Source: Syncephalastrum monosporum B8922 (Eukaryota; Mucoromycota; Mucoromycetes; Mucorales; Syncephalastraceae). Taken from it: 64,000 nt of DNA. Where the stretch lies: NCBI GenBank assembly GCA_000697355.1, contig JNEN01000923.1, positions 1 through 64,000 on the forward strand, given 5' to 3'. Positions 40,188 to 53,112 of the stretch are shown piece by piece (position 1 is the first letter of the stretch; each line of letters opens with the position of its first letter). Under the pieces are notes generated by a model that saw only the letters and a program-made list of their open reading frames with translations, had not been told where the DNA came from and did not search any database. Position numbers and translations under genes: made by a program.

Positions 40188-41643
40188 GTCAAATAAGTGA
40201 AGAGAGTATCCTGCTTGAAACTCAAGGGACAGGGTTCAGCTCTGTCGGTGCCCATTTCAAGTGGCTTGGAATTGGCACTTCCATACCAAACACCCCCCCC
40301 ACCTCCTCTTCCTCCTCCGCAAATCAACTACCACCCTCCCGGTTCGGCAATTCTATCTTGCTGTACTCTATCCATATCACTCTAAATGCCTTTATCATCC
40401 CAGATGGTAAACACACTGTATAATATATATCTCGTATGCCTTTGTATATGCGAAGATTATATAATGTGGTCAACCGTAAAAACTCAAAATAGCTTATTCA
40501 TGTCTCCAGTGATACAGTGCTTCCTTCCTTTTTTTTTTTCTGGCGAACATTAGAGACATATAGAGCTCCTGATGCATCTGTCCTGGCATGCTCATAACAA
40601 AAGTGAGGTCTGATTTGACAAAATAGACGTCCAAATCATTTTAAGGTTCTGTTGTCAAGTCATTCCTCGGACAAGTATGAGACATATTAATGACCAACCA
40701 TGTTTGGCAAGCTGCGTATACCTATGCATATGCATTCTTAATATGGGCTACTTCATCACGATCATTCACGCTAATACCAGCTCTTGAGACTTTAACTTTA
40801 GATGTCTAACATTTCTGGGCGGCTCTGGATCCAATTTACAATCCATCGTCTTAGCGTATACTGTAAGACAATGATATTGCTGAAGAAGATAGATTGCCAG
40901 TGAATCGTATGTGCTATGTCTTAAGAACTACATGACGATAGTAAAAACAAAGAAAGAGCCCGCTCATTTATATGAAAAGAAAAAGGGAGCCATAGCATGG
41001 CAAATGTGAGCTATAATGAGATATAATACGTATGCGTTACGTACTATTATCAATGGAAGGGGGATAATAGGGGGTAGAGCCCTGGCGTGTATAACTGAAC
41101 AGCCAAAGGCAGACGGCAGGCGCGTCAGAGAAGCATACATTCACATTATATTATGAATCGACTCCGCATTACAAGGATGATCTGCGTCCCAAAAGAACTC
41201 CCCCCTTTAGTTCTGTCAATGAAAAACGGACAGGGAGAGCTGCAGTAGAGCTGTACCTTGAATGTACCTTGAATGATTTGACCACAGCAGGAAGCGGGCG
41301 CCCTGGATGAAAATCTTTGCTGCTGCTGTGCCCATATATTTATGTTTATGTGTGTTTGTGAGCGCCCCAACCTGTCTGTATTTATTAATGCTGGCATGGA
41401 CCCACATACCCACACTTTGTAAACAAAACACCAATACCTCCTTATTGTCTTCGTCACCCTTCCTTCTTTCACCCCCTTCCTTCCCTGAGGATTTCCTTTC
41501 TTCTTTTTTCATCATTTCTTATTACTGTTCTCTTGTGTCTTTCTCTCTCTTTTTCTCGCACACTCTCTCTTTCCTCTCTCTTAATATAACTATTCCCGCC
41601 TACACCCCATCCCTCGCTGCCTATCCATCACACAACCGCTGCC
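40188..41643. other. 1.46 kb divergent spacer
   Basis: This lies between the mL44 and RapGAP starts. It is AT-rich on the left and turns strongly pyrimidine-rich at 41440-41585 (CTTTCTCTCTC-type tracts), typical of a strong fungal promoter for the RapGAP gene. No coding exon is recognised. Confidence 0.6.
41540..41583 (+). promoter_or_regulatory. CT-rich promoter tract of the RapGAP gene
   Basis: Dense CT repeats on the plus strand end about 60 bases before the ATG at 41644. CT-rich stretches near start sites are common in fungal promoters and leaders. Confidence 0.4.
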
Positions 41644-44600
41644 ATGGCTTCTCCGCCGCCTCCTCCTACTCCGCCGACCATAAGCGAGTGCTGCGACTGG
41701 TGCTGCACTTGGGTATCTCAACACTGCGCTCCAGTCCAGTCTGACGGCGACAAGGACCTTGTCAAACGCAATTTCGCCATAGCCCTCGACAGCGTCGCGA
41801 TCCTTGTGCGAGCTCTCGACGCGCCTTCTTCCGTGACCAGCGAACTCTTAAAGACGGTAAAAGCACTCTCCAAAGACGTCAAGGATGATATGAGCTCGGT
41901 CCAGGCAAAAGTGCAAGCGCTCACCAGCGTCTGCCATGACTGTCGGCAATGGATCGATAGAACGCCTTCGCTTGTCACACCAAATACCAGCGACCGTTAC
42001 TCTATCGAGCTGCCTCGCATTGGTCGACTCCCCGCCGAGCGCTATGCATCCATGTGGCCGGACCAGATGGACATGAGAGCGTACTGGTTTCGTCAGTACT
42101 TTGTCGGCAAGCCCTACGTTACATTAATAGGCCAGGCGGACAGCGACAGTATCCTCATCTCGGTCGTGTGCGAACGCGTATCGCAGGAGCCTGGAAGTCA
42201 GCGAGGAGGCGACAGCGGCCCGCATTACCGAATTCTCGCGCGAGGCAATGGGGTTCGTCTTGTCTTCTCTTTTTTTTTTTTGCGTTTTTATTCCTCAAAA
42301 GCTCAGTACCACTGACCAAGACCTTTTTTTGTGTCATTTCTCGAATGAGCTAGGCGGACTTGCATAATGAACGTCATCTCGTTGCTGAAGTGTCCGCAAA
42401 AGAGACAGAATCTCAACTAGAGGAACTCGGCCAAGGATACTATCTCGACTGCAGCTATCCTGTCGAGCCCAAACAGCGACGTCGTCCGCTCCGAAGTATT
42501 TCATCTGCTATTATTTCCCACAATAGCAACAACCACGCGACACCGTCTGTGGCCGTCGTGGGCCCCAACACGGCGACGCGTACTATGCGCGCTGCTGTGC
42601 GCGCAGTCTACCCAGACCTTGACCTGCGACAGTTTCGTGAGTTGTCTGCCGAGGCAACTATCCTCGCTGGACTGGAGAAGGATATTTTGCGGTTTGACGA
42701 AATGGAGGTAATGACTGGAGGTGGTGCGAAAGTAAAAGTAAGAACTCATCCCCGAATCTGGGTGCACTAGATCCCAAAATTCTATAAATTTGGTATTTTG
42801 ACGGTCAGAGACGGTCAAGACACAGAGGAGGCGTGGTTTGGGAACTGTGGCCTGTCGAAGCCGCTGGAACGGTTTCTACATATTCTTGGTGAGCCCGTTG
42901 CGCTACAAGGCTATAAAAGTTATACAGCTGGTCTGGACACTAAGAGTAAGTACATACCCCTCTCTCGTTTACACACGAGACAATATTTTTTACACTGAAA
43001 TTGTGCTGGTGTATTTTAGCGGGCGAGTCGGGCGAATTATCATATGCAACGTCGTGGCGAGACTACGAAATAATGTTCCACGTCGCACCACTGATGCCCT
43101 GGCGTGACAACGACAAGCAGCATGTGCATCGCAAACGATACATAGGCAACGGTATGTGTATTACGCCGCCTTAAATTGTGCGACATTTTACAGAATCTAG
43201 GGATGTAACCCGTATCATTCTTATACCCTTTTTTCGTTACTTTAGATATTGTCTGCCTCGTCTTTGTCGATGGTGACCAGGCCTACTTCAATCCGGATGT
43301 CATCCGATCTCAATTTCTTCATATCTTCGTCATTGTCCGACCAGAACAGGTGGAAGGCAAAGAGGCATGGAGGTAATGTCTTGTATAAAGATCGAAAGAA
43401 GCAATGTGGTACAACCGTGGGTGTGTGCTCATGTGTGACCCATCTAGGATACAAGTGGTGTCCAAGAACAACGTGATGGAATGCACGCCACAGATACCTA
43501 GCCCAGGACTCATCTTTGACGAAGCCGAGTTAAGAGGCTTTTTGCTTCTCAAAAGTAAGTATAGCGATGCCGGTCAAGGCGGTTGAGGACCAGGAGCGAA
43601 GACAAAACTGATCGACAGAATTATTAAAGTGATAAACGCGGAAAACGTGGCGCTCAAGTCTTCAGAAAAGTTCACGGTCCCGAACCGCAAAGCGCGGGCA
43701 GGGGTCCTCAGGACACTTTGTGACATGGGACTTAAATTCACGCCTCCGGAATGCACGAGCACAACGAGTCGCCAGAACCGCCTCAGTACCTCGACGAGCA
43801 GTGACGGACCCTGCAGTTCAAGCAGCAGCAGCAGTATCAGTAGTGGTCATAGCACAGGCCGTCAGGAGCGACCTAAATCTGCGGGTGCACAACGCGTATC
43901 GCGGGGCAGCATGCGTAGTATCCGCGCGGCACTGACGACAGGCGACACACCACCACCACAACCACATCAACAGCCACTGCAGCGTTCGATTACTCCGGAT
44001 ATTCCACCCATGCCGTCCTCGTCACGCTCCAGCATGCTCCGCGACTGGAAAAATTTAGCACGACGACGCAGCAGTGGCGGCGCGAGTAGCGTCTCATCAA
44101 GTATACCACCCAAAAGTCCATCACCTGCGAGTCGAGGGGCGTCACCTCTTCTGTTCCACGAACTTGAAGGTATGCATTTGACCAATACAAACTGGGCGTG
44201 CCCGCCTTTTTTTTTTGTTATCATCCCTTTCGTATCCTCTACCTTTCGGTTGTTTATTTGACTGCCTGTGGAGACACCGGAATTGATTTACCGATTTAAT
44301 AATTTTTTTAAACCATGTTCAGGTACACATGCAGTAGCGCCTTCGGAAGAAGACGACAATGACAAGGACACGATGGCATCTCACCCAACACGGTCGGCGA
44401 GCAGCGGAGGGATCCGCTCTAGGGCGCAGCACCTGGTTACTAGTGTGATGGGACGCCGCAACAGCAGCGGGAGGGTGCCTCCACCTCAACCGCCGGCGAC
44501 GCCTCCGCCATTTCCGCTCCCACAGCTCCAGGGATCTGCTTCGGCAGCGGCCGTGCGAGCTGCAGGGGGCCTGATCCGTTCGAAAACGCTGATGATCGAC

Positions 44601-44645
44601 CATACTGGCAAGTTGATTGAGCACCACGACCGGCGAGAAAAATAA
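41644..44645 (+). CDS. RapGAP-domain GTPase-activating protein
   Basis: RapGAP proteins switch off Rap/Rsr1-type small GTPases using a catalytic Asn. The ATG at 41644 gives a Pro-rich, Cys-rich N-terminus (SECCDWCCTW, possible lipid attachment). A helical region and a domain with YWFRQYFVGKPYVTLIGQ follow, as in Rap1GAP/SIPA1. The catalytic domain has IPKFYKFGILTVRDGQDTEE, WFGNCGLSKPLERFLHILGE, YTAGLDTKSGESGELSY, EIMFHVAPLMPW, and HRKRYIGNDIVCLVFVDG, which holds the catalytic Asn. FNPDVIRSQFLHIFVIVRPE follows. The C-terminal third is a Ser/Pro/Arg-rich tail with little order. Roughly 830 residues over about eight exons. Its neighbours are other signalling genes. Confidence 0.92.
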
Positions 44646-45340
44646 AGATACATCTATGATAATAATAATAATATATATGTATACATACGTATGTCATCAA
44701 GACAAAGAACAGGGTTCACTTTTAATAGACATGTAAGCATCACCACCCCAAGGTCCTTTTTTTATGTTGACAGATGCGTCTTAATTACTAAATCGCCCTG
44801 ACTGTTCATGTAATGCGCAGAACGCCTCTGGTTTATTTGGTTATGCTTGTTTGCATTTTTGTTATGAACTCTATCGTCGTGGATTCTACCTTTTCAGTCC
44901 ATCCCGTAACGTGCGTGCATTCGGCCAAAAAAAAAAAATTCATCTAAGGCGGCCACCCACGTTCGCAGATGACGTTGTTGGGATATGCACATCCTCAAGA
45001 GCCGACTGAGTGAGTGTGAGTATGGTCTCAGCGCCCGAGTATGTGTACCGTCTTTCTCTGTAAATGGATAGGATCGTCGTTTTGCGCAACCGTCGGAAGG
45101 AACAATTATTCGGGGAAGCTCTCGACACGAGAAAAAGAAAAAAAAATGCGCTTGGGTTAAACGAACTTTTTATACAAGTAGAAAGCTAATAGTAGAGGGC
45201 GTTGCACGGTTCGAGTAGGCTACCCTTGTCTTGCTGTCTGCTCATCCATCCCATTTCTTCCTTTTTTCTTTCTTTTCGTTGTGTTACCTCAACGACTATC
45301 TTAAACAAGAATACATGCCAAAAGGAGAAAAGGGGGTTGG

Positions 45341-45391
45341 GAGTGTGTGAGTGCGCGTGTGAGTGTGTGAGTGTGTGCTGTGTGCGTGAGT
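45341..45391. repeat. GAGTGT-type microsatellite
   Basis: Imperfect repeats of GAGTGTGT run for about 50 bases on the plus strand, 360 bases downstream of the G-alpha stop. Confidence 0.85.
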
Positions 45392-45587
45392 TGTTTGTGC
45401 AAAGCGTATGCGAGATATATGTAAGAAAAATAAGAAAGAAGAAGGGGGAATCGGTGTCGTCAAACAAGTGGAAAGGCAAAAGATATAAAAAATTAGAAAA
45501 AGAGAAGTAAAGAAGATGAGATGGAAAAACCAGAGACACGGGAAGCACAAAAAAAATAGGGTAACGATGTGAGAGTGTGTTGATAAC

Positions 45588-45611
45588 TTGTGTGTGTGTG
45601 TGTGTGTGAGT
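45588..45611. repeat. (TG)n microsatellite
   Basis: About eleven TG units in a row, near the 3' end of the G-alpha gene; probably in its 3' UTR as CA repeats on the transcript. Confidence 0.85.
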
Positions 45612-45746
45612 GCGTTCGCGTTGTGAATGGCGGTTTGAAAAAGAGAAATACGATGGTATTGGGGCTGGGCGAGGGGAGTTTCGTCGAGATGCGTCGGTTT
45701 CTGGTCAAAGAAGGGTTTGTTTTTGAGGTTTGCGGTTTGCGCTCGT

Positions 45747-47049
45747 TTACAGCAGACCCTCTTTTGCCAGGTTTTCGTGCATGATAATGTTGTTGACGGC
45801 GTTCATGACGAACTTGATTTGTTTCGTGTCGGTGGCGCAGGTGAAATGGGTGTAGATCTGTTTCGTGTCTGCGCGAGTGTTGAGCGATACAAACTTCTGA
45901 AGAAGGTACTGGCATGCTGCATCGTATCTGTCACCACCCTTGTAGTCGTCAAAGAAGTTGGAGAGCGGGCTACGCGGCAGCTTCTCGTCAAACAGGTCAA
46001 TCTTGTTCAGGAACAAGATGATCGAGGTCTTGATGAACCAGCGCGAGTTGCAGATCGAGTCAAACAAAGTCAAGGACTCCTGCAATCGGTTGACACTCGC
46101 ATCCTCAAAGAGGACCTGGTCGTATTCGGATATAGCCACCAAAAAGACAAGCGTGGTCACGTTTTCGAAGCAGTGGATCCATTTCTTTCGTTCCGAGCGC
46201 TGACCACCGACATCCAGCATACGATACGTCAGGTCGCCAATCACGAATGTGGTCTCGGTAATACCGGTCGTCTTTACTCGCGATCGCAGCACGTCCTGAT
46301 CGCTGGGGATGTAGTGAGGCTGTCCAATTCGCAGTATCGAGTCGAAATAACTATTTGTCGGGATTCGTTTTTGAGTATTCTCATTCCAAATTATTTTTTT
46401 TTTCTTGTGCTACTTACTACCGTGCCGAGTCGTTGAGCTGGAATTCATTGGCTCGGTCCACACATTCGCGCACACCTTCGTCGTCCCACAATGTTGCTAT
46501 AGCCTCCACGAGCTCGTGTCCCAAATAGTCTACTTGTGGTGGTGCTTCCAGCACAAGTCGACGGTGGATCTCGTTCTCTGGGTTATGGAACGGAACACCC
46601 AACGCCTGCATCGCTTCCAACGTCACCCGCATTGACTGGATTGTGTTGCTGAAAATCACTTCTTTGAAGCTTTCCCGCTCCTCGGGTGTATATCCACCAT
46701 CGTGGATAAGTTTCATTTGCTTGAGAATCGTCGACTTGCCAGACTCACCAGCGCCTAGAAGGGGAAAAAAAAGATAGTAACGTAACTTTAGTAACTTTCT
46801 ACCTCTCAGTGTCTCGTTTGCGCCTATTGTTGCCTGATTTTTCTCATCTATCATCCCTCGCTCGGAAAAGGCGAGGGAATCAAAGAGCGAGAAAGACAAA
46901 GAATATACGGTGCAAGGGTAATATACAATACCTAGCAGTAGCATCTTTATCTCCATCTTCATGTTGGCGCGGTCGCGTTTAATTTGCGCTTCAATTTCTT
47001 GGTTGCGCTGCTTTTCCTCGACGCGCTCGGCAGACTGACAGCAACCCAT
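45747..47049 (-). CDS. Heterotrimeric G-protein alpha subunit
   Basis: G-alpha relays signals from seven-helix receptors. The start [20 protein letters not shown] has the Gly2 myristoylation site and Cys3/Cys4 for palmitoylation. All GTP-binding boxes are present: the P-loop [16 protein letters not shown] (split by an intron at 46756-46930), [12 protein letters not shown] (switch I), [12 protein letters not shown] (switch II), LFLNKIDLF, and [10 protein letters not shown] helical domain lies between. Length is about 360 residues. The C-terminus is [14 protein letters not shown]: no Cys at the fourth-last position, so it would not be a pertussis-toxin substrate as Gi is. Which receptor class it serves cannot be told. 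The ATG is at 47049. Confidence 0.96.
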
Positions 47050-47531
47050 CGTGATATAATGTTATTTGTCGGTCGACGTTGAAAACTAATGTGGGTATAA
47101 TCTAGATGTATGGCGGTTTTCGAGCAGATATACAAAGTCGGAGGACAGTGGGGCCGTCAAACTAGGTTGTATCCGTTTCCTTCTCGTGGCGTGTGTTGCT
47201 TAGAAACGGATGAAGGACAAGTTTTTGCAAGGTGTGAACGTGCAAAAAAGGGAAAGAGAAGAAGATGAGGGAAAAGAAAGAGGGAAAACAAAAAAAAAAA
47301 GATACGAAGGCGACACAAATTGGCTGGGTGAATTTTTTCATTTTCTTTGGCAGTGGGGCAAAAGGGCGCACAGCGTATGGGTTACCTGGAGCGACGCCGG
47401 CTCTCAACCATGATGGCGGTCAAACAGGTTTTGTGCCTCTTTTGGTAGGTCTGTCTACTCAAGGACGCACAAAAGAAAAAAAAAAGGTTTTTCTTTTCTT
47501 TTGCCCGTCGGTTTCTTCGCCACACGGATCT
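47050..47531. other. Spacer upstream of the G-alpha gene
   Basis: Purine-rich tract at 47230-47300 and A-runs. It holds the G-alpha promoter and the 3' end of the Vrl1-like gene. No gene is seen. Confidence 0.55.
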
Positions 47532-50500
47532 TTACAAGAGGTTAGGATTCTTCTTTATCCATTGATCTCTTGCTTCTTCCAGCCATGAGAGAGTGAGACG
47601 CTCCCTAGCGAGCTGTGCGTGTGCCATCTTTCTGATAATGGATGACACTTGGTCGGAGTGCACACGCTGGAAATGGGCCATCTCATCCGAAATCATTTGA
47701 TGTGAATTGGTGATTTGGCTCCCGACACGCTCGAGGTCTGTCGACGTCTAAAGATGGCAACTACGCGTTACATTTAAAGCTCCACGCCAATATAAGCCTG
47801 GATACACGATCGATCACAAAAGTTCCTAGCCTCCCACCTACTTCTCTCGCTCTGCATGCACATCCTCTCTTCTTCCGCTCTCTCTTTTGTCACTTGCCTT
47901 TATCACTTGTTCCTTGTGCTGCTCAATGCTACGCCTCTGATCTTGTGTTGAGAAAATGTCGTTCCAATTTTTGGCTCGCTGCAATGCATCGCGTTGCTGC
48001 TCAAGGTTCATGCGGAGCTCCATCCGGCGGTTCAGGAGCCAAAAGGGGCGCTGCAGGGCCATCTGTACATTTCATATGTTGTCGACAAAAAAAAAATCAG
48101 AAATTGAGCAGTCAGCAGGAGAGAGCACGTTACTGGATTCATATTATAAAAAGCACACTTACCAGAATGCCATCCGTAAGGTCATGGATCGCTTGTAAAC
48201 TTTGTACAAGTTCATCCCATGCTGAGAGCCCCTACATCACACCGTACCAGAACAATTACGATCAGTTCTTGATTGCCTTTTGTTGACGATCCTATGACTG
48301 ACATCCACTTACCGCCGTATCACAAGTAAGGTTGGCACAGACCCTGATCATCATCGCAGTCGTTTTTTGTTTTTCTTGTTGTGTTGCTTCCTTTCTCCTC
48401 TTGACCTCCATAGCTGCCGTGTTCGCCGCCGCCGCCGCCACTGCTGACGTGTTGGCGTTACCATCTAGCAGCGTTTGGTACCTTTGTGCGACATGAAGCA
48501 TTCTATCTTGGAACACTAAAAAAAACGTAAGGCTTAGTCCCACAACGTTCACACTGTTATAAAACTTTTACATCCTGTTTGTTCTAAATTACCTTGTCGA
48601 CCTCGAGTTACTTCTCTACCTGCACGGACCAGGCCAAGAATGCCATCACGCAAGTGCGTGATGGTGTTTTGGGCAAATGAGAAAAAGTATTCCTCATCAT
48701 CACTCCCTCCGAGGTCACTTCCAGAACGGTAAGAGTCACAGATCTGTTCTACTTTAAGTTTCCGTCGTGCAAACGAGGTGTTCTCGAACACATCTTTCTG
48801 TCAAACGATCATATGGCACAGTCAATAATAGTATCAAATGAGCATGATAAGGGCGGTACCTTGAGTTCGGGGGACCTGACGAAAGTTTGGACCACTGAGC
48901 TCTCGCGGAGCGTCGGGTGTCGCTGGAGGTAATCCATGAAATGTTGTATTTTCCTCGTGGTATCTTCGATAATTGCGTTGGGCGGGGGTCTTAGATCCAC
49001 TTGGCTGGGATCCAACGTGTGCCGCAACGTGGGCATAAACGCCTCCGGGTTCTCGTGCAATATTACTCGTCGTAAGAGCATAAAGTCTTCTAAACTCCGT
49101 TCCACACCTCTTGAGGCTGGATCTCCTTGCCCGACCTATGTGCTTATGAGTAACTCGCTTATACCTCTTAGCCATTACTTACACTGTCGCTATAGACATT
49201 AAAAGTGACAGCTGCCCCTTGTCTGTCCCAGGACACAATAGGTCGTGTAACCATCCAGTCATAATCGTGCAAATGAGCGCTCTTTCCAGTAAAGTGCTCA
49301 TCTTGCTCTTTCCTTTTTAGCGCAATTTCTATGAAAGAACAAATCAATGAGTCACAGGTAACCGGCATGCATGCATAATCAAAATATACCATCAACCCAG
49401 CCATGCATTGTTTGGTTTCTACAGCCGTGGATGGGTCGCCGGCCGGCCTGGTCTAGAGCATCCAGGTGCGCGTCGCACTCCATCACAAGAATATGCACGA
49501 ACTCGCGCACTGTATGCATCGTATTTTCAGATAGCTTTGTGCTAAGTACAATATGCATGGCTGTCTTGCCGCTGGTCCACTCTCGCGCATTCGCCACCGC
49601 TTTGAATCGATGCAGCACGCCTTGCAGCTCACCCTTGGCGCTCCGATAGGCTCCCTCGTCGAGGGCGCTCGCTAGATGGTGTAGGGCGGTGCGCCCGTTG
49701 GTATCAACCCGTATCCAATGCCTGTGGCAGTCCCGGCCAAAAGTCGAGTTTGAGAACGTGTGCATCAAGTCAACGCGGCCTTGAGATGCCCAGATCATGA
49801 GGGGCGTATACCCATTGAGGTCGACGGCACTAAAGAGATGATCCAATACTTTTGTCGACGCAGCAGCTGAGTCGAGAAAGGCACGGAGGATGTGTGTATC
49901 TTTGCAGGTATGCATAAAGTTTTCGTCATAACAATTCCGCCAGACGAGCATGGAGTTCGAAAAATGCTGCAATATGTATAGAAAGGCGGCATGGGTTTTG
50001 ACGAGATGGAGAGGACCTTGTCTCGCATGGTTGTAAGTAAACAGAGTAGCGCCATGCTCTTGCAGCAGCCAGATAATTCGGACATTCCCAAGCGCGCATG
50101 CGTGCAGCATGGCGGTATTGCCATATACATCGCGTGCGCTAGAGAGGTGCAGCTGAGTATATCGGTCACTTTCCAGCAAAAGCTGAGCGATCTCCATTGA
50201 ACCAGCTTGGATAGCTTTCATCAGGGGTGTCTCCAGATATGCATTGACGTCTTCGCTTCCTGAACCACCAAGCAAAGGCAACAAAAAGGAAACAATCCTG
50301 GGCTGCCCTGCCTGACAAGCAACAAGCAATGCATTATCTCCTTCTTGGTTTCTGACAGTAGATGCCCACGGCGTGCTCGATTCGTCTGTGTCACCCAAGG
50401 ACAGACGTATGGTGACGGATGAGCTCCGTCTTTCCATGAGTAGGCTGGTAGGGCGCTTTCTCTCCATGACATAGGTCTCTTCCGGAATATCTGCCTTGAA

Positions 50501-52295
50501 TCCCATGCGACAATAAGCTACAACGTCACCGAGATCACCGGAGGCGATAGCTCTCCAGAATTGCAAGTTGTGGTTGGATATTGTGGCCAACTGCGTACGT
50601 GATTCAAGGATATAATGTACCACGCCTTCGAGGGTGCTCAGTGCAAAGCCGTAGCGGCCCATAGCCACGCTCGTTTCAAAGGTGAAATCCTATTGTAAAT
50701 AAGCGTTTGAACGCTAGCCTATACTGTGCCTTACCCTCATATATGTCAAGTTCGCCATCAGATGTGGGATGCGGCATCGTATCACGGTCAGCAGTAGGAG
50801 CGTAACGAGTGTATCAGAATCTTGGCCCGTAAGTTCACCTACATTCATTCGTGAGTCGTAAATCCTTCTAAAAGTAATCGGCTTACCTTCGTCTACAGGG
50901 TGCGTTAGTTTCGTGACGGCTTCGAGCATACAGTCCAGCTTCTCGGCTGGTGTGCGATAGGACCCCAGTTCAGTCAGTGTGTCTATAGCACCTTGAATGA
51001 TGTCTCGTCCAGCTTTTCCCCAAAAGGCTGGCGGCAGACCGACCTGTGCCATGTCGATGTGGACAACGGACTCGAGGATGGCACTGACCTCTTCATCCAA
51101 GGGAAGCATGAGTTGTGTCAATTTGAAGAAGACAACGTCGTACGTCTGCTCCATTATGTGGCTAGTGAAAAGCAAGTCAATACTGTCTGAGATACACTGA
51201 ACAAGGTTCATACCATTCAAATGCCTGGTATAACTGATCTTGCACTGGTATAGGTTGATATTCAATAGAGGCTGTCTTTAGAAAGTCAGCGACGTGCTAA
51301 GTAGAGCGGGGATTTTAGCATGAATGGCCCTAGCGCAGCAGAGTGGCTGATCCTACCACAGACGTTTCTTCTAGCAGGTCTTTCATCTGGGTGTGTATGG
51401 CGTTTATATTTGTCTCACTGAGGATGCGATCGCAGTATTTTTGTATGGCATTGGTCAGGAGTGTATTATCGACTGCCTTCAGGGCGACCTGGATAAGGTC
51501 CGGGAAGCGCTTGCTCTGGGGTATGATTTCCGGAATGGCGTCGGTCTGGTACCACGTGAGTTGCTAGGATACATAAAAGAAACAACGCGTACCTTTGGAT
51601 TATTTTGGAAAGCATATTCCAAGTAAAGCAAGACGTGTGTAATGCAATCGTCGTCGTCGAACAAAATTTGGTCACGCAGGATACGTAGCCGGTTTTTTGT
51701 GGTAATGACGAAACCCTGGCCGATGGACACCGCGTTGCCTTTCATCGTAGTAAGGACGGCCGGCTCGTGCGTTGATGCACCCGTGGCATGACTGTTGCTA
51801 CGCGATCGCGCTGAATGAAGACTGGTTTGGCTGCTACTGTCAAAGAGAGACGGTGATTTGAATGAAGAAAGGGAGCGCTGGTGGCGGGGCGAGGCGATAC
51901 GCGACAAAACGGACGAAGCAGAAAGTGAAGGGCGGGGGACGAGGGCATTCTTTGCGTTTTCGGTGGACGAAAGATTTGGATTGACAGGAAGCGAAATGAG
52001 GTGATCCGCTGTTTGGAATGGGATATAGAGATGAGGGACAGTTGGAATGAGTCAGCACGATCAACAGGATATAGCAGTTACCCAGAAAGTCATAAGTGAA
52101 GGGCACAGGAGGCAGCAGATCCTCTGGTGGTAAGAGAACAATGATAAGGTTATCTGGGAAGACCAGGCGTGGCTCCTTCAAGATATACTCCAAAAGGACG
52201 TGCGAAGAAGCTGCCATCCATGCAAACAAAAGAGAGGAAGAAAAGAGGGCGCATGCTTCAATTTCAACCAAAGTGGTTGCACCAAAATCATCCAT
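47532..52295 (-). CDS. VRL1: Vrl1/VARP-like endosomal RabGEF: VPS9 - ankyrin - PX - BAR
   Basis: Yeast Vrl1 combines a VPS9 RabGEF, ankyrin repeats and a PX-BAR module and forms the VINE endosomal complex with Vin1. This gene has the same order in about 1,300-1,400 residues. The N-terminus (MDDFGATTLVEIEACALFSS) resembles VARP. A VPS9 domain follows, with LDCMLEAVTKLTHPVDEGEL and TVIRCRIPHLMANLTYMRDF. The ankyrin region includes GDNALLVACQAGQPRIVSFL, ETPLMKAIQAGSMEIAQLLL, NGYTPLMIWASQGRVDLMHT and NGRTALHHLASALDEG. The PX-like domain has SLEDFMLLRRVILHENPEAF and DYLQRHPTLRESSVVQTFV. The C-terminus is alpha-helical and coiled-coil-like (ELRMNLEQQRDALQRAKNW), fitting BAR. Introns are numerous and short. 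Confidence 0.82.
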
Positions 52296-53112
52296 TCAAA
52301 CTGCATCTGATACGTCAACAGTGCAAGTCCACTCAAGCACTTGATCCGCCCGAAACAGATCACCACTAACAAAGAAAACCGCTTTGTCAATGACTGGCTA
52401 ACTGGCAGATGAGAGGCAGAATCACTCTGCTCCTCTTGGGCCCCCTTTGACCTGCACCCCTTTGCGAGAGAGCGCTACGTCCATTATTCACTCAGCTGCA
52501 TGATTCATCAAATGAAGTGAGATACCGTCCTGCTGACAGAGTCGCCTGACGCGCCATGTATATAACGCAGGATAACAGACCTTGTAAGCATATCAGATAT
52601 GTGATAACCTATGACGCTGGATATGGAATACAGGCTGTACCATTGGTTACCCAAGTTGCGATACGAGCATCAGGTGAAGGAGGGCAAAGGAGGAGAAGCC
52701 CCCCTCCCCTCGCCCAAAAAACCAGTTGCGGCTCAGAAGAACGAAAGAAAATGCAGTATCTCCTTCAAAAGTATAGGCACACGCTAAAGTCGTACAGTGG
52801 ACTACTATAACTGACTAACGGTGCCTGAGCACAAACAACGGCAAACCAGAATGAGTGTTGAATAAGGGGGGGGTTCTTGTTTATTTCGCCATCTCGGCTC
52901 ATTCAGTTGATCTTCTCTCTGGCTGGATTCCATGCTCTCTACCACTTAACTGAACCATACCCCTCTTTCCTGGCCAGAAACTTATTTTCTATCTCTTTCT
53001 TCCCTCTTTCTCTTCCTCGTACTCTTCTTGACAACCTAGGGCTGCCGTAGCTCCTGACCCATTAGCCCCTCTTGATTCGAGCCATTGCCACCTCTCACTC
53101 CAACACACCGTC
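52296..53112. other. Divergent promoter region, Vrl1-like / STK32-like
   Basis: The right part (52955-53035) is pyrimidine-rich, as upstream of the RapGAP gene. A G7 run lies near 52866. No coding exon is recognised. Confidence 0.6.

Larger units (their letters stand above)
44646..45746. other. 1.1 kb convergent spacer with GT-rich microsatellites
   Basis: Between the convergent RapGAP and G-alpha genes. It contains an ATA-type run near 44660, an A9 tract near 44929, and two GT/GAGTGT microsatellites (listed separately). No gene is seen. Confidence 0.6.
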
